Assembly (NCBI GenBank): GCA_025765615.1
Contig: JAIVFJ010000376.1
Location: 1 to 53,724 of the forward strand
From: Zopfochytrium polystomum
Lineage: Eukaryota > Chytridiomycota > Chytridiomycetes > Chytridiales > Chytridiaceae
DNA length: 53,724 nucleotides
Direction: 5' to 3'
In this document: positions 1-10,990 of the stretch, one piece after another
Position numbering within the stretch: the stretch's first letter is position 1
How the letters are laid out: each line of letters starts with the position of its first letter
Program-made: the position numbers and the translations under genes
Notes under the pieces: model-generated
What the model was told of the DNA's origin: nothing
The model's database searches: none
The model's input: the letters and a program-made list of their open reading frames with translations, nothing else

Positions 1-259
1 GACGATGGCGGTGGTGGAGGAGGAGGACGACGCGACGGAGGAGGAGGAGCTGAGGCGGCGCTCGTCCAGCAGCGGCATCATCGGCGGCGGCATCGGCAGA
101 GTGGCGGCGCTTACGGAGGAATCGCAGTCGGAGTCGGACGGCGAGGACAAAGTCGCTGACGACGACGATGACGACGATGACGACGGGGGTGGTGGTGGTG
201 GTGCTGCCATTAATTATTATTGTCGGGTTTTTTGTTTCTCCCATTTTCCTTTTCGCTAA
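1..259 (+). CDS. C-terminal acidic tail of an unidentified protein (5' part outside window)
   Basis: The frame is open from the window edge to a stop at 257-259. It encodes a Glu/Asp-rich stretch, a basic-serine segment (RRRSSSS), then TEESQSESDGEDK, nine aspartates, six glycines and a short hydrophobic end. Acidic serine-rich tails like this are typical of nuclear or phosphorylated proteins, but the family cannot be named from the tail. An ATG lies at position 5, but the reading frame is probably the end of a longer gene starting upstream. The low complexity means it could also be chance, so confidence is modest. Confidence 0.35.
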   Translation, partial: TMAVVEEEDDATEEEELRRRSSSSGIIGGGIGRVAALTEESQSESDGEDKVADDDDDDDDDGGGGGGAAINYYCRVFCFSHFPFR

Positions 260-2279
260 AATGGCTTTGTTCCCCCCATGTTTTTGCAAAAATGTTTTTG
301 CAATCCGCCACCTCGGTGGACTCTTCCCTCGTCAAATCGCTTCTTCATTTGTGTTGCCTCCGACTCCACCCGAACGACGGAGGGAGGTGGTGGTGGCTGG
401 GCCACGCCCCCCTCCTTCTTCCGACTGAGTTGCTCCGCCCCGCCCCCCGCTCCACCCCCACACAGCAACGAACGAACAAAGAGGAGTTTTGCTCCATTGT
501 GAATATTCAGAGCACATTGCTGTGTTCAGGTGGAGGAAGCATTGTTGCTTATTGTTGCTTAAGAAGGCATCCGCCGTTTGGCTTAAGGATATCAGAGGCT
601 GTGGATTATAATAATCGACTCATTTATTCCCATCTTTCTCCGGTGCAATTCAAACGTATTTTTAGGAGATTTTCATGTTAAAACATACAGGAGTAGCCTT
701 CAAAGTTGCGTTGCGCTTTTGTGGCTTTCCAAGAACTTTTTTTTCTTTGCCGAAGCAAATATCCTTGCCAACCACAGTTGTCAAACAATATTATAAGCCT
801 TTCCCGAAAAAACTCATGCAGCCGTTTGCATGACGCCTGGGTATTTCCTCGATCGAGCTCGGGACATGAAATTGAGCAATACTACCTGGTGAGGTAGGCA
901 ATCGCATACCACACAAATCCTGGTTTGAAAGTAAGCTTTGCGTATGCTCATTCTCCTATTCTGTTGCGAAGCTTCTAGATAGGGATCCTCAATTTTGTCT
1001 CTCGCTCCGGCAACGCGTTGCCGGAAGTTTGTGGAATTATAATTGAAATTGAACTCCCCACTGGTGACAGAGCATTCCGGTCCACCTGGACCGTGCAGAA
1101 ACTTCCTCGAACCAGACAGAGACGCGTACGATCCAGCCAGAGTTGGACCAGGTCCACTTTGTCGAACCGTTTCATCTCGGCGGTGTATGCGCGATGCGTC
1201 TGGACGACACCCGGCTCCTTGTCAGTAGAACGGATCCAGCGGACCCGACCTGGGTCGGTGAAGTGCCGCTCTGCTGCACGGGGGATTTGGTGAAAGGAAG
1301 GTGGACGTCTGTGTTTATCGAAAATTTTTCAGAGTCCGTCCCTGCAATCGTCTTGCGGAGGATGCGTGGACGAATGAGGAGTCGGGAATCACACTGAAAA
1401 GAGCGGTGCTTTTGACATGTTGGGGCGGCGCACAGGAAACAGTCTATTGAGTGTGGTTCCCTGGACTGAATCGAGTCTCTGTAAAAAAAATTTTGGTTGC
1501 TAAACGCTTGTACACCTGCACATGTAAAAAAAACAAAAAACGTTTCAAGAAATACCTGCAAATGCGCACCACGCCTTTCGTGGACATCCCCAGCGCTGGG
1601 CTGAACTGTGCTACCAATTACTTAAATCAACTCAGGGACCTCTTGTTCAAATTTTGACGCTCAGCATCTGAATGCTGATGTCAAATTCCTCTCGCATAAT
1701 AGCAAGTGCTGGACTCACTCTGCTAACGTTTTGGTTTGCATCGCCCCATCCGTTATGAGCTGTCTGGGGCTGGATAGCTTGCGGACGCGGAGTGCGCAAT
1801 GGACGGGCGGGACGATAGACTTCCAGCGATGGAGACGATGACAGAATTACTCGTACTTTTTCTATCTCGCACAATCGTTCCGGTATTAGCATATTGAATT
1901 GACGTCCTTAATGTGGGGCAAGAACAGCCCTGATGCCCTTGCAAACCTCGTGTGAGCCGCTGGCACGGCCCGATGAAGGCAGAATCCTGTCAACAAGTGT
2001 GGCTCAGATGCGGTGAATCTGCACAACAACTTCCGGTCGGTCTTGTTTGTCCGTCATGGCCCAGTTGACGCGATCGTCACCGAGATCGCCGTCGCCGCCG
2101 ACACCTGCACCGCCCTGCGCCTACGCCGCCACCTGCCGCTGCGTACGGAGGAACATCCTCTTCCATCGTCGCCTTTGGCTCCGCAAGCTTCACCGCGTCG
2201 CCCCGACTGTGGCATTCCTCCGCCGGCGCCGAGACAGCATAACGGCCGAAGACAGCAGCGCTCTGCACGCTGCAGGCTG
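260..2279. other. Intergenic stretch, no supportable gene
   Basis: About 2 kb containing only short ORFs with no recognisable domain. A coding-like run of about 85 codons on the plus strand at 1143-1397 contains hydrophobic and charged alternation but no motif I recognise. Nothing here has convincing splice sites or conserved motifs. Confidence 0.4.
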
Positions 2280-2490
2280 TCAACTGTCTTTGGCGGCCTT
2301 GTGTTTTGCTCCACCGTCTCTCATCTTGGGCGCCTTCGCGGCGCGCGCTTGAGATGGCTTCACGGGTTTTGCCCTCGCCGCGCTGCTGGTGATACCATGC
2401 TTGGGTTGCACCAACGGCTGGCCTTTGTTTTTCCCGCGATCGAAAAATTGCGGTGGAGGTTCCGGTGCCCAGTTTGCCTTGTTACCCTAT
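2280..2490 (-). CDS. C-terminal exon of an unidentified Lys/Ala-rich protein
   Basis: On the minus strand one frame reads NKANWAPEPPPQFFDRGKN, followed by a Gly/Gln/Pro segment and a Lys/Ala-rich basic tail (AKPVKPSQ, AAKAPKM, HKAAKDS) ending in TGA at 2282-2280. The composition is protein-like and different from the simple-sequence ORFs nearby. Further upstream on the same strand (about 2500-2600) another frame reads ANKAVHKENVPRFYQS and may be the preceding coding segment, joined by a small intron or a frame change. No domain was recognised. The basic tail suggests nucleic-acid or ribosome association, but that is only a guess. Confidence 0.35.
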
Positions 2491-2839
2491 CGGCATGGAC
2501 TCGATTGGTAAAACCGAGGTACGTTTTCTTTGTGGACAGCTTTGTTGGCGGACGGCGGTGGGCTGCGTGGCGGAGCACGGAGCCAAAGCAGCAGTTGGGA
2601 AAGCCATCTTTCGTATCACTCAAGACATTGGAGAGCTCTCCCACCGCCCTTACGTAGCAATCCACGCCTGCCAAAATCTATGGTTTCTTTAATTATACAA
2701 GTAGGAGAGGGGCTTCCGACTGCCACAGAATCACAGCCGTAAGATTGGAGAAACGCGGGAACTTTCGGTCTGCGTCCCATCATTCCCACCGACTACGACA
2801 AATTTTTCAGAACGCGGTTCAGCTTCCAGGTCACAGCGA

Positions 2840-4307
2840 TCAGCTGTTGACCAACAGCCTGGCCGCCAACACTGGCCCAAGCTCGGGCGAGCGATTCGCT
2901 TCTCCCTTTCCAGCACCGAAGGTGGCGACGCTCGTGAACCGCGCCCCGTTGGTCAGCTTGCGCCTGCCATCGGATCTCTCCCGACCGCGGATCGAGGCAC
3001 ACCGCGAGGCCGCTGCCTGCGGCGAACAGGCGCGGCTCGGCGGACGGCCCGTCGCAGGGATCCGCGACCAGCGAAGCCACGCCCACACCGTGAGAGAAGA
3101 ATCCGAACGTGGTTCGCCAGAGCACGGCGCCAGTCGCCGCGTGGACGCACTGCCACGCCAATGCCATCCGACACGTATATCCGGTTGCGGCGGTCACTGT
3201 CAAGGCTGGACGACGGCGCGGACATGGAGTAAGCCGGTGGAGCACCCGGCGCGGCCGGGCCATCACCTTGAACAAGCCCGTCACGACTTTCTGCACGAAT
3301 CCGCGGAGCTCCGGGACCAACGTGGACGTTGGGCGTGTAGCCCTCCACTGAGGGGATCATCTTGAGCCAGACGATATCGCCGGACAGCATGTCGAACAGT
3401 CGCAGCATTGCACCGGCCCAAACAAGCGCGCGGCCGGTTGTCGGAAAGGGATAAATGCCCGTGTGTTGACTGCCCGGCACCCTGTAGCCCAGATCGAATT
3501 TCGGCGCACCCGGCAGGTCCTGGCCCGTGGCAGGGTCGACTTGAAGACCTCTCGTCGAGCCACCACGACGAGACGGTCGGCTTGCGCAGTGGGGCCGTCA
3601 CCGGACCCTGTCTTCTTCGACTCCGACTGCGAGGAAATCGCCGGTACAGTGCCAGGGTGCTGAGAGGTCGGGTCGTAGTAGCGTGGACGGTAAAGCGGTG
3701 AGGAGCGCATCGATGCGATGTGGAGTTGCACTATGACGTCTGGAATGCGGGATGCCCAGATTTGCTTCCCGTTGAGCGCATTGAGAGCAAAGAGGACGCC
3801 TAGGCCTCCAACATAGAGCACACCGTCCTCCAAGAGTACGGTGGGATTCCCACCGAGATCTCGGTGGAAGAAGTTCCACTGCTCGATCCCGTCGGAAAGC
3901 CGAAGGCCATTCACCTGGCAGTTCACGGCACACACGACAAGGTTTCGCAGGAACGAGGCTTCGTCATCCTTGCCGGCTTCGCTGGTGTACCATGCAGACT
4001 CGACGGCCTGATCGGCGAGGATGCCAGTCTCTGTTGTGGCGGTCGGGCGACCGCCGTTCTTCTTTGGCTCTGCCGGCTTCCAGGCGATGGCGCCGGTGCG
4101 GGCGTCGAAGGCGACGAACTGCTTCCCGACGACAGCGACGATGTTGCCGGTGGGAGGATGGGCAAGCAGGGCGTTGGAGTAGTGGTGAATCTTGTTGGCC
4201 CCTTGTACGACAGCGCGCCAGACGATGGCGCCGTCGGCCTTGCTGACGGCGACGACGTGCTCGCTCTCGACGCCGGTGAGGTAGATGTGGTCGTCGAGGG
4301 GCGGCAT
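2840..4307 (-). CDS. PQQ-type beta-propeller repeat protein, three frame changes
   Basis: An intronless minus-strand gene of about 489 codons starts at the ATG 4307-4305 (MPPLDDHIYLTG); a longer start at 4361 is less likely. Repeated blade motifs follow the PQQ/quinoprotein-like pattern of a small residue, a hydrophobic strand and G-x-x-x-W: DGAIVWRA, TGAIAWKP, DGIEQWNF, NGKQIWAS, SGDIVWLK, TGAVLWRT and SGEIRWQA. These are typical structural Trp-docking blades. No signal peptide is evident and the cofactor or ligand is unknown. The frame must shift by one base near 3545, 3150 and 2965 to keep the blade pattern and reach the stop at 2842-2840. A degenerate second copy lies at 44570-45310. Either this copy carries assembly indels or it is a recent pseudogene; I slightly favour indels because each block between shifts is well preserved. 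Confidence 0.7.
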
Positions 4308-4361
4308 CGTCGTTCTCTTTAATTGTTGTTGCTCTTTGTTTTCGCAGCAAGCGCGGACCAT

Positions 4362-5187
4362 CGTTGATTATTTACGCGAAAAAGGAAGGAGAGCAAACAA
4401 AAAAGGAAGGAGGGACAAAAAAAAAAAAAAAAAAAAAAAAGAAAAACAAACGAAAAGAGCAAAAACAGAGTTTGCTCTTTATTTTCGAGCACGTTTCAGA
4501 TTGCACCCCGTTTGCCCTTTGAAGTCGAGACAATTATTATAAATCCCAAACGGGGTCCAGTTGAAATTTTTAACAAAATATTTTTGCAACGGCCGAGGCT
4601 TCCACTTGCAGCAAGGGGGGGGGGGCACGCCGCCGCCCACCCACCACCCACCCACCACCCACCCACCCAGCCAGGCTTTGTTGTTGCGTAAATAAATAAA
4701 CACGCGAGTCGAGTCAGTCGCATGGTCTCGTGAAGGTTAGCTACGGGAAGGAAGACAGGAAGACAGGAAGACCCCCCCGAAACAAGAACAAGACGACGAA
4801 AACGAAGAAAACCCTAACAATCGTGAAGGACAAAAAAAAAAAAAAAAAAGAAAAGAAGCGGAGCAGACGGTCGTCCTTTCGCGGCCTCGCAAATTTGGAA
4901 CCCATATCGAATATTTGCATCGCGTGGTATGAATCAAGTAAGGGTCGGGGAAGGAAGGAAGGAAGGAAGTAGGCAAGGCCCCCGTCCGCCTTCCCTCCCT
5001 CCCTCCCTCCCTCCCCACACCTGTTGTCCCACACCGCCAACCCCCCTCTCACTCACTCACCCCCCCCTGCCTCATTCATCCATTGATAGGACCTCGCTGG
5101 TCTTCTACCAAAGTATAGTGATTCCACTCTATCCATCCCCCTTTTCAGCAGTGTCAAGCAGCAATAAATTCGTTTCTCCGTCTTGTC
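4362..5187. repeat. Intergenic low-complexity DNA
   Basis: Contains an A-run (about 4420-4440), a G-run near 4614-4625 followed by a C/A-rich ACCC repeat (about 4633-4672), a second A-run (about 4831-4850) and GGAA/CCCT simple repeats at 4948-5020. No gene is seen here. Confidence 0.6.
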
Positions 5188-5754
5188 TTGCGAGCTCAAC
5201 TACGCGCCCACTCCAACCCCTGCAGGCTTCTACAGCTGGCCAACTCGTTCATCAACTTCGTCTTCACCATCCCCGGCATGATCTTTGTCGACAAGTTTGG
5301 CCGCCGGCCCCTCCTCCTGTACGGCGCCATCGCCCAGTCCGTCGCGCACGCTGGCATCTACATCTTCCTGACCATCGCCAACAACTCGAGCCAGTCCGCC
5401 GCGTAGGGCGCCATCCTCTGCGTGTAGCTGTTCACCATCGGCTTTGCCTCGACCTGGGGCCCCGTCGTGTGGTCGTACCAGGCCGAGATTTTTCCGCTCC
5501 GCGTCCGCGCAAAGGGCGTCGGCATCTCGACCATGTCCAACTGGGCGTGGAACGCTGTGATCGCGTTCGCTTGGCCAAAGGTCTTTGCAAAGATGGACCA
5601 CGCCCCGTCCGCCTACAGGATCTTTTCGGCCGTTTGCGACCTCGCCGCCGTATGGACGTACTTTGCCATCCCCGAGACCAAGGGCAAGTCACTCGAGGAG
5701 AAGGAGGGGAGATTTTCATATACACAAGAAAGAGGCGTCGGTGGACAGTCCTAA
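5188..5754 (+). pseudogene. Broken MFS sugar (hexose) transporter fragment
   Basis: Encodes the C-terminal half of a sugar-porter-family MFS transporter. A helix ends in IPGMIFVDKFGRRPLLLYGA, containing the D-x-x-GRRPLLL signature of the second half. It is followed by a helix ending in LFTIGFASTWGPVVW, the YQAEIFPLRVRAKG loop and the terminal PETKGKSLEE motif (5671-5700). Two in-frame TAG codons interrupt it at 5404-5406 and 5425-5427, the second where LCxYLF-type tyrosines usually sit. Upstream, a trace of the preceding helix (ELNYAPT) is in another frame. The N-terminal half is missing. A 5' exon elsewhere is possible, but the stops and frame loss make this a remnant. Confidence 0.75.
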
Positions 5755-6698
5755 GTCAGAGTTTGGGAAAGGAAAGGTATGGTACAGAATCAAAGAGGAG
5801 AGAAAAAAAGGATAGTCGAGCCGACAAGGGAAAGCATTTTCCTGAGGTCGTTATCCTCTTTTTCACTGTTTTTTCGCTTTTGAGGTCATTAAAGAGGGGG
5901 GAGTGGGAGGTGGGGATAGCTGTTGCGGGCGGTGTCGCGGACAGCAGAGAGCCGGAGAGGAGAGGAAAAGACGGTACAAAGCGGATAGAGAAAAAGAAGG
6001 ACAACCCATTCGAGCAACGCAACGAAGGCGGGGGCCCAACAAAGGGGAACAACAAAGGAAACAACAAAACACGCCACGAGGACGAGGGGAGGAACTTTCT
6101 CCAACGGAACCCGAGGAAGGGGGATTCGAGGAGGAGTTTGAAAGAAGAGAAAAGAGAATGAGATAGCCCCTACACGAGGGAACTGGGGAGGGAAAAGGAG
6201 AGGAGGAGGAGAAGAAGAGAGAAAACGTAGAAGAGGTCCTCTTTGCGAGTTCGGTCAAAAGGCAACGGTAGAGGTTTGTGCGTTTGTCGCTCGGAATGAG
6301 TAAGTGGAGGATTTAGTACTGATGTGAGGCACGGAAGGGGGGGGGGGGGGGGGGGGGGGGCGGGGCTTGGGTTCCGAGCGGTGGGCAAACCGAATTAGAG
6401 CAGTGTTTTCCCTCCTCAGGAGAGAAAGAAGAAACAAAGAAGGAAAGAGATTTCAAAAAGACGGTCCGCGCCGTTACTTTCAAAAAAAAAAAAAAAAAAA
6501 AAAAGAGAATTAAAAAGGGCACAACAGGCAGAGGAAGAGGGAGGACCAGGATTCATCGACGCCGACGGGTCTTTTGGGGAGCATGCCCCCTCTTCAAGCG
6601 CACCACACCCCTCCATCCACACACAATCATCTGCGCATCCAAACACTACCCAGTCACTGAGACACGGACACTCGCGCAACGTCCCCTCATCCACCGCG
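5755..6698. repeat. Intergenic purine-rich low-complexity DNA
   Basis: Mostly GA/GGAA-rich sequence with a long G-run (about 6339-6360) and an A-run (about 6482-6504). ORFs here are composition artefacts. No gene is seen. Confidence 0.55.
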
Positions 6699-8669
6699 CT
6701 ACCGCTTCTTCCCCCCCAAACCTACTGATCGACCGCGACCTCGACCTCCACACCCCCGTCGTCCCTCCACCCCCACCACCATCACCACCCAGCGGCAGCG
6801 GCGGCGGCGACGACGGCCTGACGTACCCATCGATGACCCCGCAGAGCCGCCCATCAACGCGGCGTCCATCGCCAGCACGAAGCGGCCCTCCGCCGCCGCG
6901 GCAGCCACCCCCGACGCCGACGACGACGAGGCGGCCGACGACGACGACGGAGCCTTTGACGACGCGGCGGACTTTGCCGACGCGAGGGTCGGGAAGGACC
7001 AGAAGGTGTCGTCGGAGGTCGACGAGTGTGGGGAGAGCGGGTACGCGGAGGAGGGCGGGTAGGCGGAGGAGGGGGGGGCGGTGGCGGGGGAGAGCGGGAG
7101 GCCGCGGTGGTGCGGCGGTAGGGTGGGGACGCCGCCGCCGCCGCCCCCGCCGCCGCCGTGGGTCGGGTCGCTGTGGAAGGCACGGTCGTCGCTGGAGAAG
7201 CTGCGGACGGGCGGCGCGGAGGGTCGGTGGAGCGCGGGGTGGTCGCGGCGGTGGTGGAGGGTGGGCGGGATACGCGATGTAGGGTGGGCGTGGTTGGCGC
7301 GGAGGCTGCGCCGCCGCCGGCAAAGTAGGGTTGGTGGTGGTGGTGGTGGTGGTGGTAGGTTTGCAGGTGGAGCGGCGGGGGAGGGGTGTTGGGGAGGTGA
7401 GTTGCGGTTGATGCGGCGGCATGGCGGCGGTCGCGTGGACTGTGTGCTGTTGTGGCTGCTGCTGCTGCTGTTGTGGGTGGTGGTGTTGGGGGTGGTTAAA
7501 GTGGCGGTGGTTCGGGTGTTGGTGTTGATGTTGGCCGCCCATAAACCCTTGTTGCGGCGCGAGCACGGGAGAAGGGGGCAGCCACGAGCTCTCGGTCTGG
7601 TGGTGGTAGACAGGCTGCTGCTGCGGGGGGTGCGGCTTCCGTGGAAGCCCGCCGCCGCGGGATTCGCGGGGTTGCTGGGGGACTGGTGGAGGTGGCTGAA
7701 CGACGGCGTGTAGATGTGCTGGCCGTGCGCGGCGGTGGCGAGCGGCGGCGCAGACTTATTTGAGCGCTGCATCATCTGCAGGCTGTCCGTTCGCCTCAGT
7801 TCGTGCAGCGGGGGCGCAGCTTTCCCTGGCGTAGCGCCTGCGGTTGCTAGGCCCGGAGCTCCCCCGCCACCGCCGCCACCGCTGGCCTGTAACGGCCTCG
7901 CGGGAGCGCCGCCCATTTTGTCGAGCCCCAGCTGGGCGAGGGCGACACGCAGCGGCACCGACGTCCGCTTCGGGACCAGCCCGGCCTCGCCCGCGTGCGA
8001 CTGCAGCTGCTGCTGCAGCAGGCTGAAGCTGACCTCGGGCGACGACAGGTCGTAGTGCGCTGGGTCGACGAGATGGCTGGTGCTTGCAGGAGAGCCGGAC
8101 GATGTCGACGACGACGATGGTGGCGCCGACGACAGTGTCAGAATCGACGTCGTCGCTCTGATGGGCACGGCGGACTCGGCGGCGGTGGTGCCGGACAGCC
8201 GGCTTTCTACGGCTTCCTGCAGCCACACGAGCCATTGGGTGACTTGGTCGTAGGAGGAGCAGCGGAGCCGCCACAGGGGAGATGTCGGCGACTCCGCGTC
8301 GGAGCGTAGGGAGAGGACGTGGTGGACAGTTGTTGGTGGTGCTGCTGCCTGTTGCGAGGCTGCCGACGTAGCGGCGTCCGACTTGGCGGTGTCGGCGACC
8401 TCGGCGGCCTCGGCGGCCTCAGCAGCGGCGACGATGACGTCGGTGGTCGACCTGATGGGGAACTCCGCCAGGGCGCGCTGCGAGGCCGGGTCCGAATCGT
8501 CTGCAAAGACAAACAGGCGGTGGGCGCATAGCACGGCGAAGACACGCGCCCACTTCGGTCTCTGTCCCTCGGTCTGCCCTTGTGCCTGTGTCTGCTGACG
8601 CGCATGCTGTTGCTGCGTTTGTCTCTCGGGTCTGTGCCCAGTCGAATTTTTTGTGCGAAATATTTTCAT
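6699..8669 (-). CDS. PH-domain-like, low-complexity-rich protein (5' end unresolved)
   Basis: A 656-codon open frame. Near its start, KWARVFAVLCAHRLFVFADD and, about 100 residues later, LWRLRCSSYDQVTQWLVWLQ fit the first strands and the C-terminal Trp-containing helix of a PH domain, with an Ala-rich insertion between them. PH domains bind phosphoinositides or proteins at membranes. The rest is disordered: poly-G, poly-S, Pro-rich and His/Gln-rich runs. Between about 7300 and 7650 another frame (Gln/His-rich: PQQQQQQPQ) looks more protein-like than this one, so frame changes are suspected. The final part, with DDTFWSFPTLA, again looks natural. The true start may be upstream: minus-strand exons around 8900-9720 include MAEIDQIISKHEKRRRKRG (9254-9316) and a PRWQRNGF-containing segment that could form the protein's N-terminus. 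Confidence 0.5.
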   Translation of the reverse strand: MKIFRTKNSTGHRPERQTQQQHARQQTQAQGQTEGQRPKWARVFAVLCAHRLFVFADDSDPASQRALAEFPIRSTTDVIVAAAEAAEAAEVADTAKSDAATSAASQQAAAPPTTVHHVLSLRSDAESPTSPLWRLRCSSYDQVTQWLVWLQEAVESRLSGTTAAESAVPIRATTSILTLSSAPPSSSSTSSGSPASTSHLVDPAHYDLSSPEVSFSLLQQQLQSHAGEAGLVPKRTSVPLRVALAQLGLDKMGGAPARPLQASGGGGGGGAPGLATAGATPGKAAPPLHELRRTDSLQMMQRSNKSAPPLATAAHGQHIYTPSFSHLHQSPSNPANPAAAGFHGSRTPRSSSLSTTTRPRARGCPLLPCSRRNKGLWAANINTNTRTTATLTTPNTTTHNSSSSSHNSTQSTRPPPCRRINRNSPPQHPSPAAPPANLPPPPPPPPTLLCRRRRSLRANHAHPTSRIPPTLHHRRDHPALHRPSAPPVRSFSSDDRAFHSDPTHGGGGGGGGGVPTLPPHHRGLPLSPATAPPSSAYPPSSAYPLSPHSSTSDDTFWSFPTLASAKSAASSKAPSSSSAASSSSASGVAAAAAEGRFVLAMDAALMGGSAGSSMGTSGRRRRRRCRWVVMVVGVEGRRGCGGRGRGRSVGLGGKKR

Positions 8670-8813
8670 GCACCGATATCATCAAAAAAAAATTTTTGGC
8701 GGGTTTTGTTGTTTTCATGTCGGGGGTTTTAGTCAGACGGTATTTCCAAGAAAGGGAAAATGATGTGTGTGTGGGAGAACGTTCGGGCTCTGAATGCAAA
8801 GAGGGAGACGACA

Positions 8814-8858
8814 GAGCGAGAGAGAGAGCGAGAGAGAGAGCGAGAGAGAGCGACAGAC
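8814..8858. repeat. (GA)n simple repeat
   Basis: A dinucleotide GAGAGC/GAGAGA tract of about 45 bp near the presumed 5' region of the PH-domain gene. It creates spurious Arg/Glu and Ser/Leu ORFs. Confidence 0.8.
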
Positions 8859-9253
8859 AGAATCGGGCACAGAGACAAACGCTTGCCTTTCTGGGACGAG
8901 CAGATCGACGCAGTCAGTTTCGAAGAAGCCACAGTGCGCGTGCGCCCGCGACGACAACAGCGCCTGCAGTGTCGTCGTCGCCGCCATCGCCGTTGCTGCT
9001 GCTGCTCCCGCTGCTGCTGTCCCCGAAGATTCCAGTCTCATCGATGGGTTAGGCGGCGCTGCCGGAGAGGGCGACAGTGTCGACAACGGCGGACTGCCGC
9101 AGCTGACGGTCGTGTCGTCCGACAGCAGGAGTAGCTGCCCTTCCGCCTCGGCGGATCCCCGGCCGACGAAACCATTGCGCTGCCAGCGCGGCTCGACGAT
9201 CTCGCGGACGCGGTGGCCGGCGTCACTCCCGTCGCGTTTGATTGTCTGCCCCC

Positions 9254-9720
9254 TCAGGCGCCCCTCTTCCTCCTCCTCTTTTCGTGCTTTGAGATGATCT
9301 GGTCGATCTCGGCCATCAAATTGCTCAGCGACGCCATCCTGGCGAGGGCAGTGCTGCTGCCGGGGGTGGTGGCGGTTGTGGCGGTGGAGCCAGAGCGCGA
9401 GCGGGAGCGCAAAGGTTGTTGCAGTTGTGGGGGCGGCGGTGGCGGTGGTTCGTCATCGGGGGGAAGGAACTGGCGGCTTTGGTGTTGGTGGTTATGATGA
9501 TGATGAATCCGCTGTTGCTGGAGGTGGGCGCCGTCGTTGCGGCTGCTGTTGTTGTTGTTGTTGTTGCTGTTGTGCAATTGGCGAGTATCACCGGCGGCGT
9601 CGGGGCCGTGCCGAAGAGGAGGGACAACGACGATGACGACGACGCCAACGCAGGCCCTGCAGTGGTCGAAGCCGTCGCGGGGGGCGGAAATGGTGCCGTG
9701 TGGAGCGCAGCCATCGCGGT
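9254..9720 (-). CDS. Possible N-terminal exon(s) of the PH-domain gene
   Basis: A minus-strand frame carries His/Asn/Gln-rich, then Pro-rich and Ser-rich sequence, and ends with ALARMASLSNLMAEIDQI followed by SKHEKRRRKRG. This amphipathic-helix plus basic-cluster composition differs from the surrounding simple repeats. A second frame beginning MAALHTAPFPPP at 9714 could be the true start, with a frame change in the low-complexity section. It is oriented toward, and upstream of, the PH-domain ORF at 8669, so it may be the same gene. Splice sites were not resolved. Confidence 0.3.
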
Positions 9721-9819
9721 GGCGGGTCACGGACGGAAAGGAAAGGAAAAGGGACTGGCTGGCTGGCTGACTAGATTGTTTGTTTTCGTGTGGGGTTGTT
9801 TTTCTTTCGTTTTCTCTCA

Positions 9820-9821
9820 GT

Positions 9822-9874
<53 letters not shown>

Positions 9875-9925
9875 CCTGTCTCTGTCCCTGTCTCTGTCAC
9901 TCTCTCTCTCTCTCTTTGTCTGCGT
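9820..9925. repeat. (CT)n / CTGT simple repeat
   Basis: About 100 bp of CT dinucleotides mixed with CTGT units. The long Arg/Glu or Ser/Leu ORFs across it are artefacts. Confidence 0.85.
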
Positions 9926-9979
9926 GTCTGTCTTTGTCTCCTGCCGCTGCGGGTAAGTGAGTGCTCGGTCGAACATTGT

Positions 9980-10985
9980 GGCCGCTTTGTCATGATATGA
10001 TGCACCCCACTAATCAATCGCTTTGCGCGTCGCGTGACGCGGCAAGCGGGTTGAGTGTGGGGGCCATTTGCCAAATTGCACCGACAGAAACTTGCAACAT
10101 TGAACCACAAGCTTCATCAGGGGTCAGGGGGGTGGGTGGTGATGTCATCTTTAAAGGGGAAGAGCCTAACGATATTGCTTACTGCATTCTTTTACATTAT
10201 TCCGTTTACCTGGAATAACCCCGTGTAGTCTTCCAACCAGCGAGAACAACAGCACCAGTCTCTTCTGATGCTCACACCACATTGCAAGTTACTACGCACT
10301 ACACATTCGGGAAGCTGCTGTCCGCTCCCTCCTTTCTTCTGGTTTCCCCGTGTCCCCCCACCGCTACCACCAAAAACCATCTTCCCCCGCAATCTGCAAA
10401 AAGACCCAAGCAAGTGTCTATCGAAACACTTTCCTCGCGCCTCAGCGTGTGTTTACGACAAGATGACGGAGAGGTCATGAGGCCGAGCTGTGTGCGTGTG
10501 TGTGTGCGGTGGGGGGAGTGTGTTAGCTTTGAAGGATTCAAAACCCAGCATCCGAATGGGCGGAAGACACTCGTCGCGTTGGGCAGCGAGCGTACACCAA
10601 GAGTCTCGCAAGCCGGTTCGCCGTCCGGTACGCGGACTGGCCTTTGACAATGTGACTTTGGCTTGTTGGTTGGTCCCTCTTTTTGTAATTCCACGATCGC
10701 AACCCCTCTCACCAGAGGGGCTGTGGCTGGGACAGAGCAATTGCCAAAAAAAGGACCGTAACTCGAGTAGCCCCATTTCGCGAGCGTCCTCCTCGGTCAC
10801 ATCTGCAGAGAGAAAGGCCAGATGCGGTCATACTCCACCGATGCACGGGGCATGGAGGATCCTTCTCTTGAATTGAGAACAACTTACGGGGGCGGCTCTG
10901 GGCGAACGGAATGCGTATTAGTCGTAATACGCGACTTTTGGACCTTGAGATGTACGATGTCGTCCTGTCAGTCCGTCCTTGCATC
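9980..10985. other. Intergenic, no clear gene
   Basis: Small ORFs only. A short minus-strand segment at 10729-10816 preceded by a good acceptor reads DVTEEDAREMGLLELR, similar to the middle of a SAM domain, but no partner exon was found. Confidence 0.35.
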
Positions 10986-10990
10986 GCAAA

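Noticed and set aside
4929..6161. 410-codon plus-strand ORF across the transporter
   Set aside because: It is in a different frame from the conserved MFS motifs and is rich in Pro/Arg from GC-rich antisense sequence.
10729..10816. SAM-domain-like exon (VTEEDAREMG)
   Set aside because: The motif is short and no adjoining exon with the rest of a SAM domain was found.
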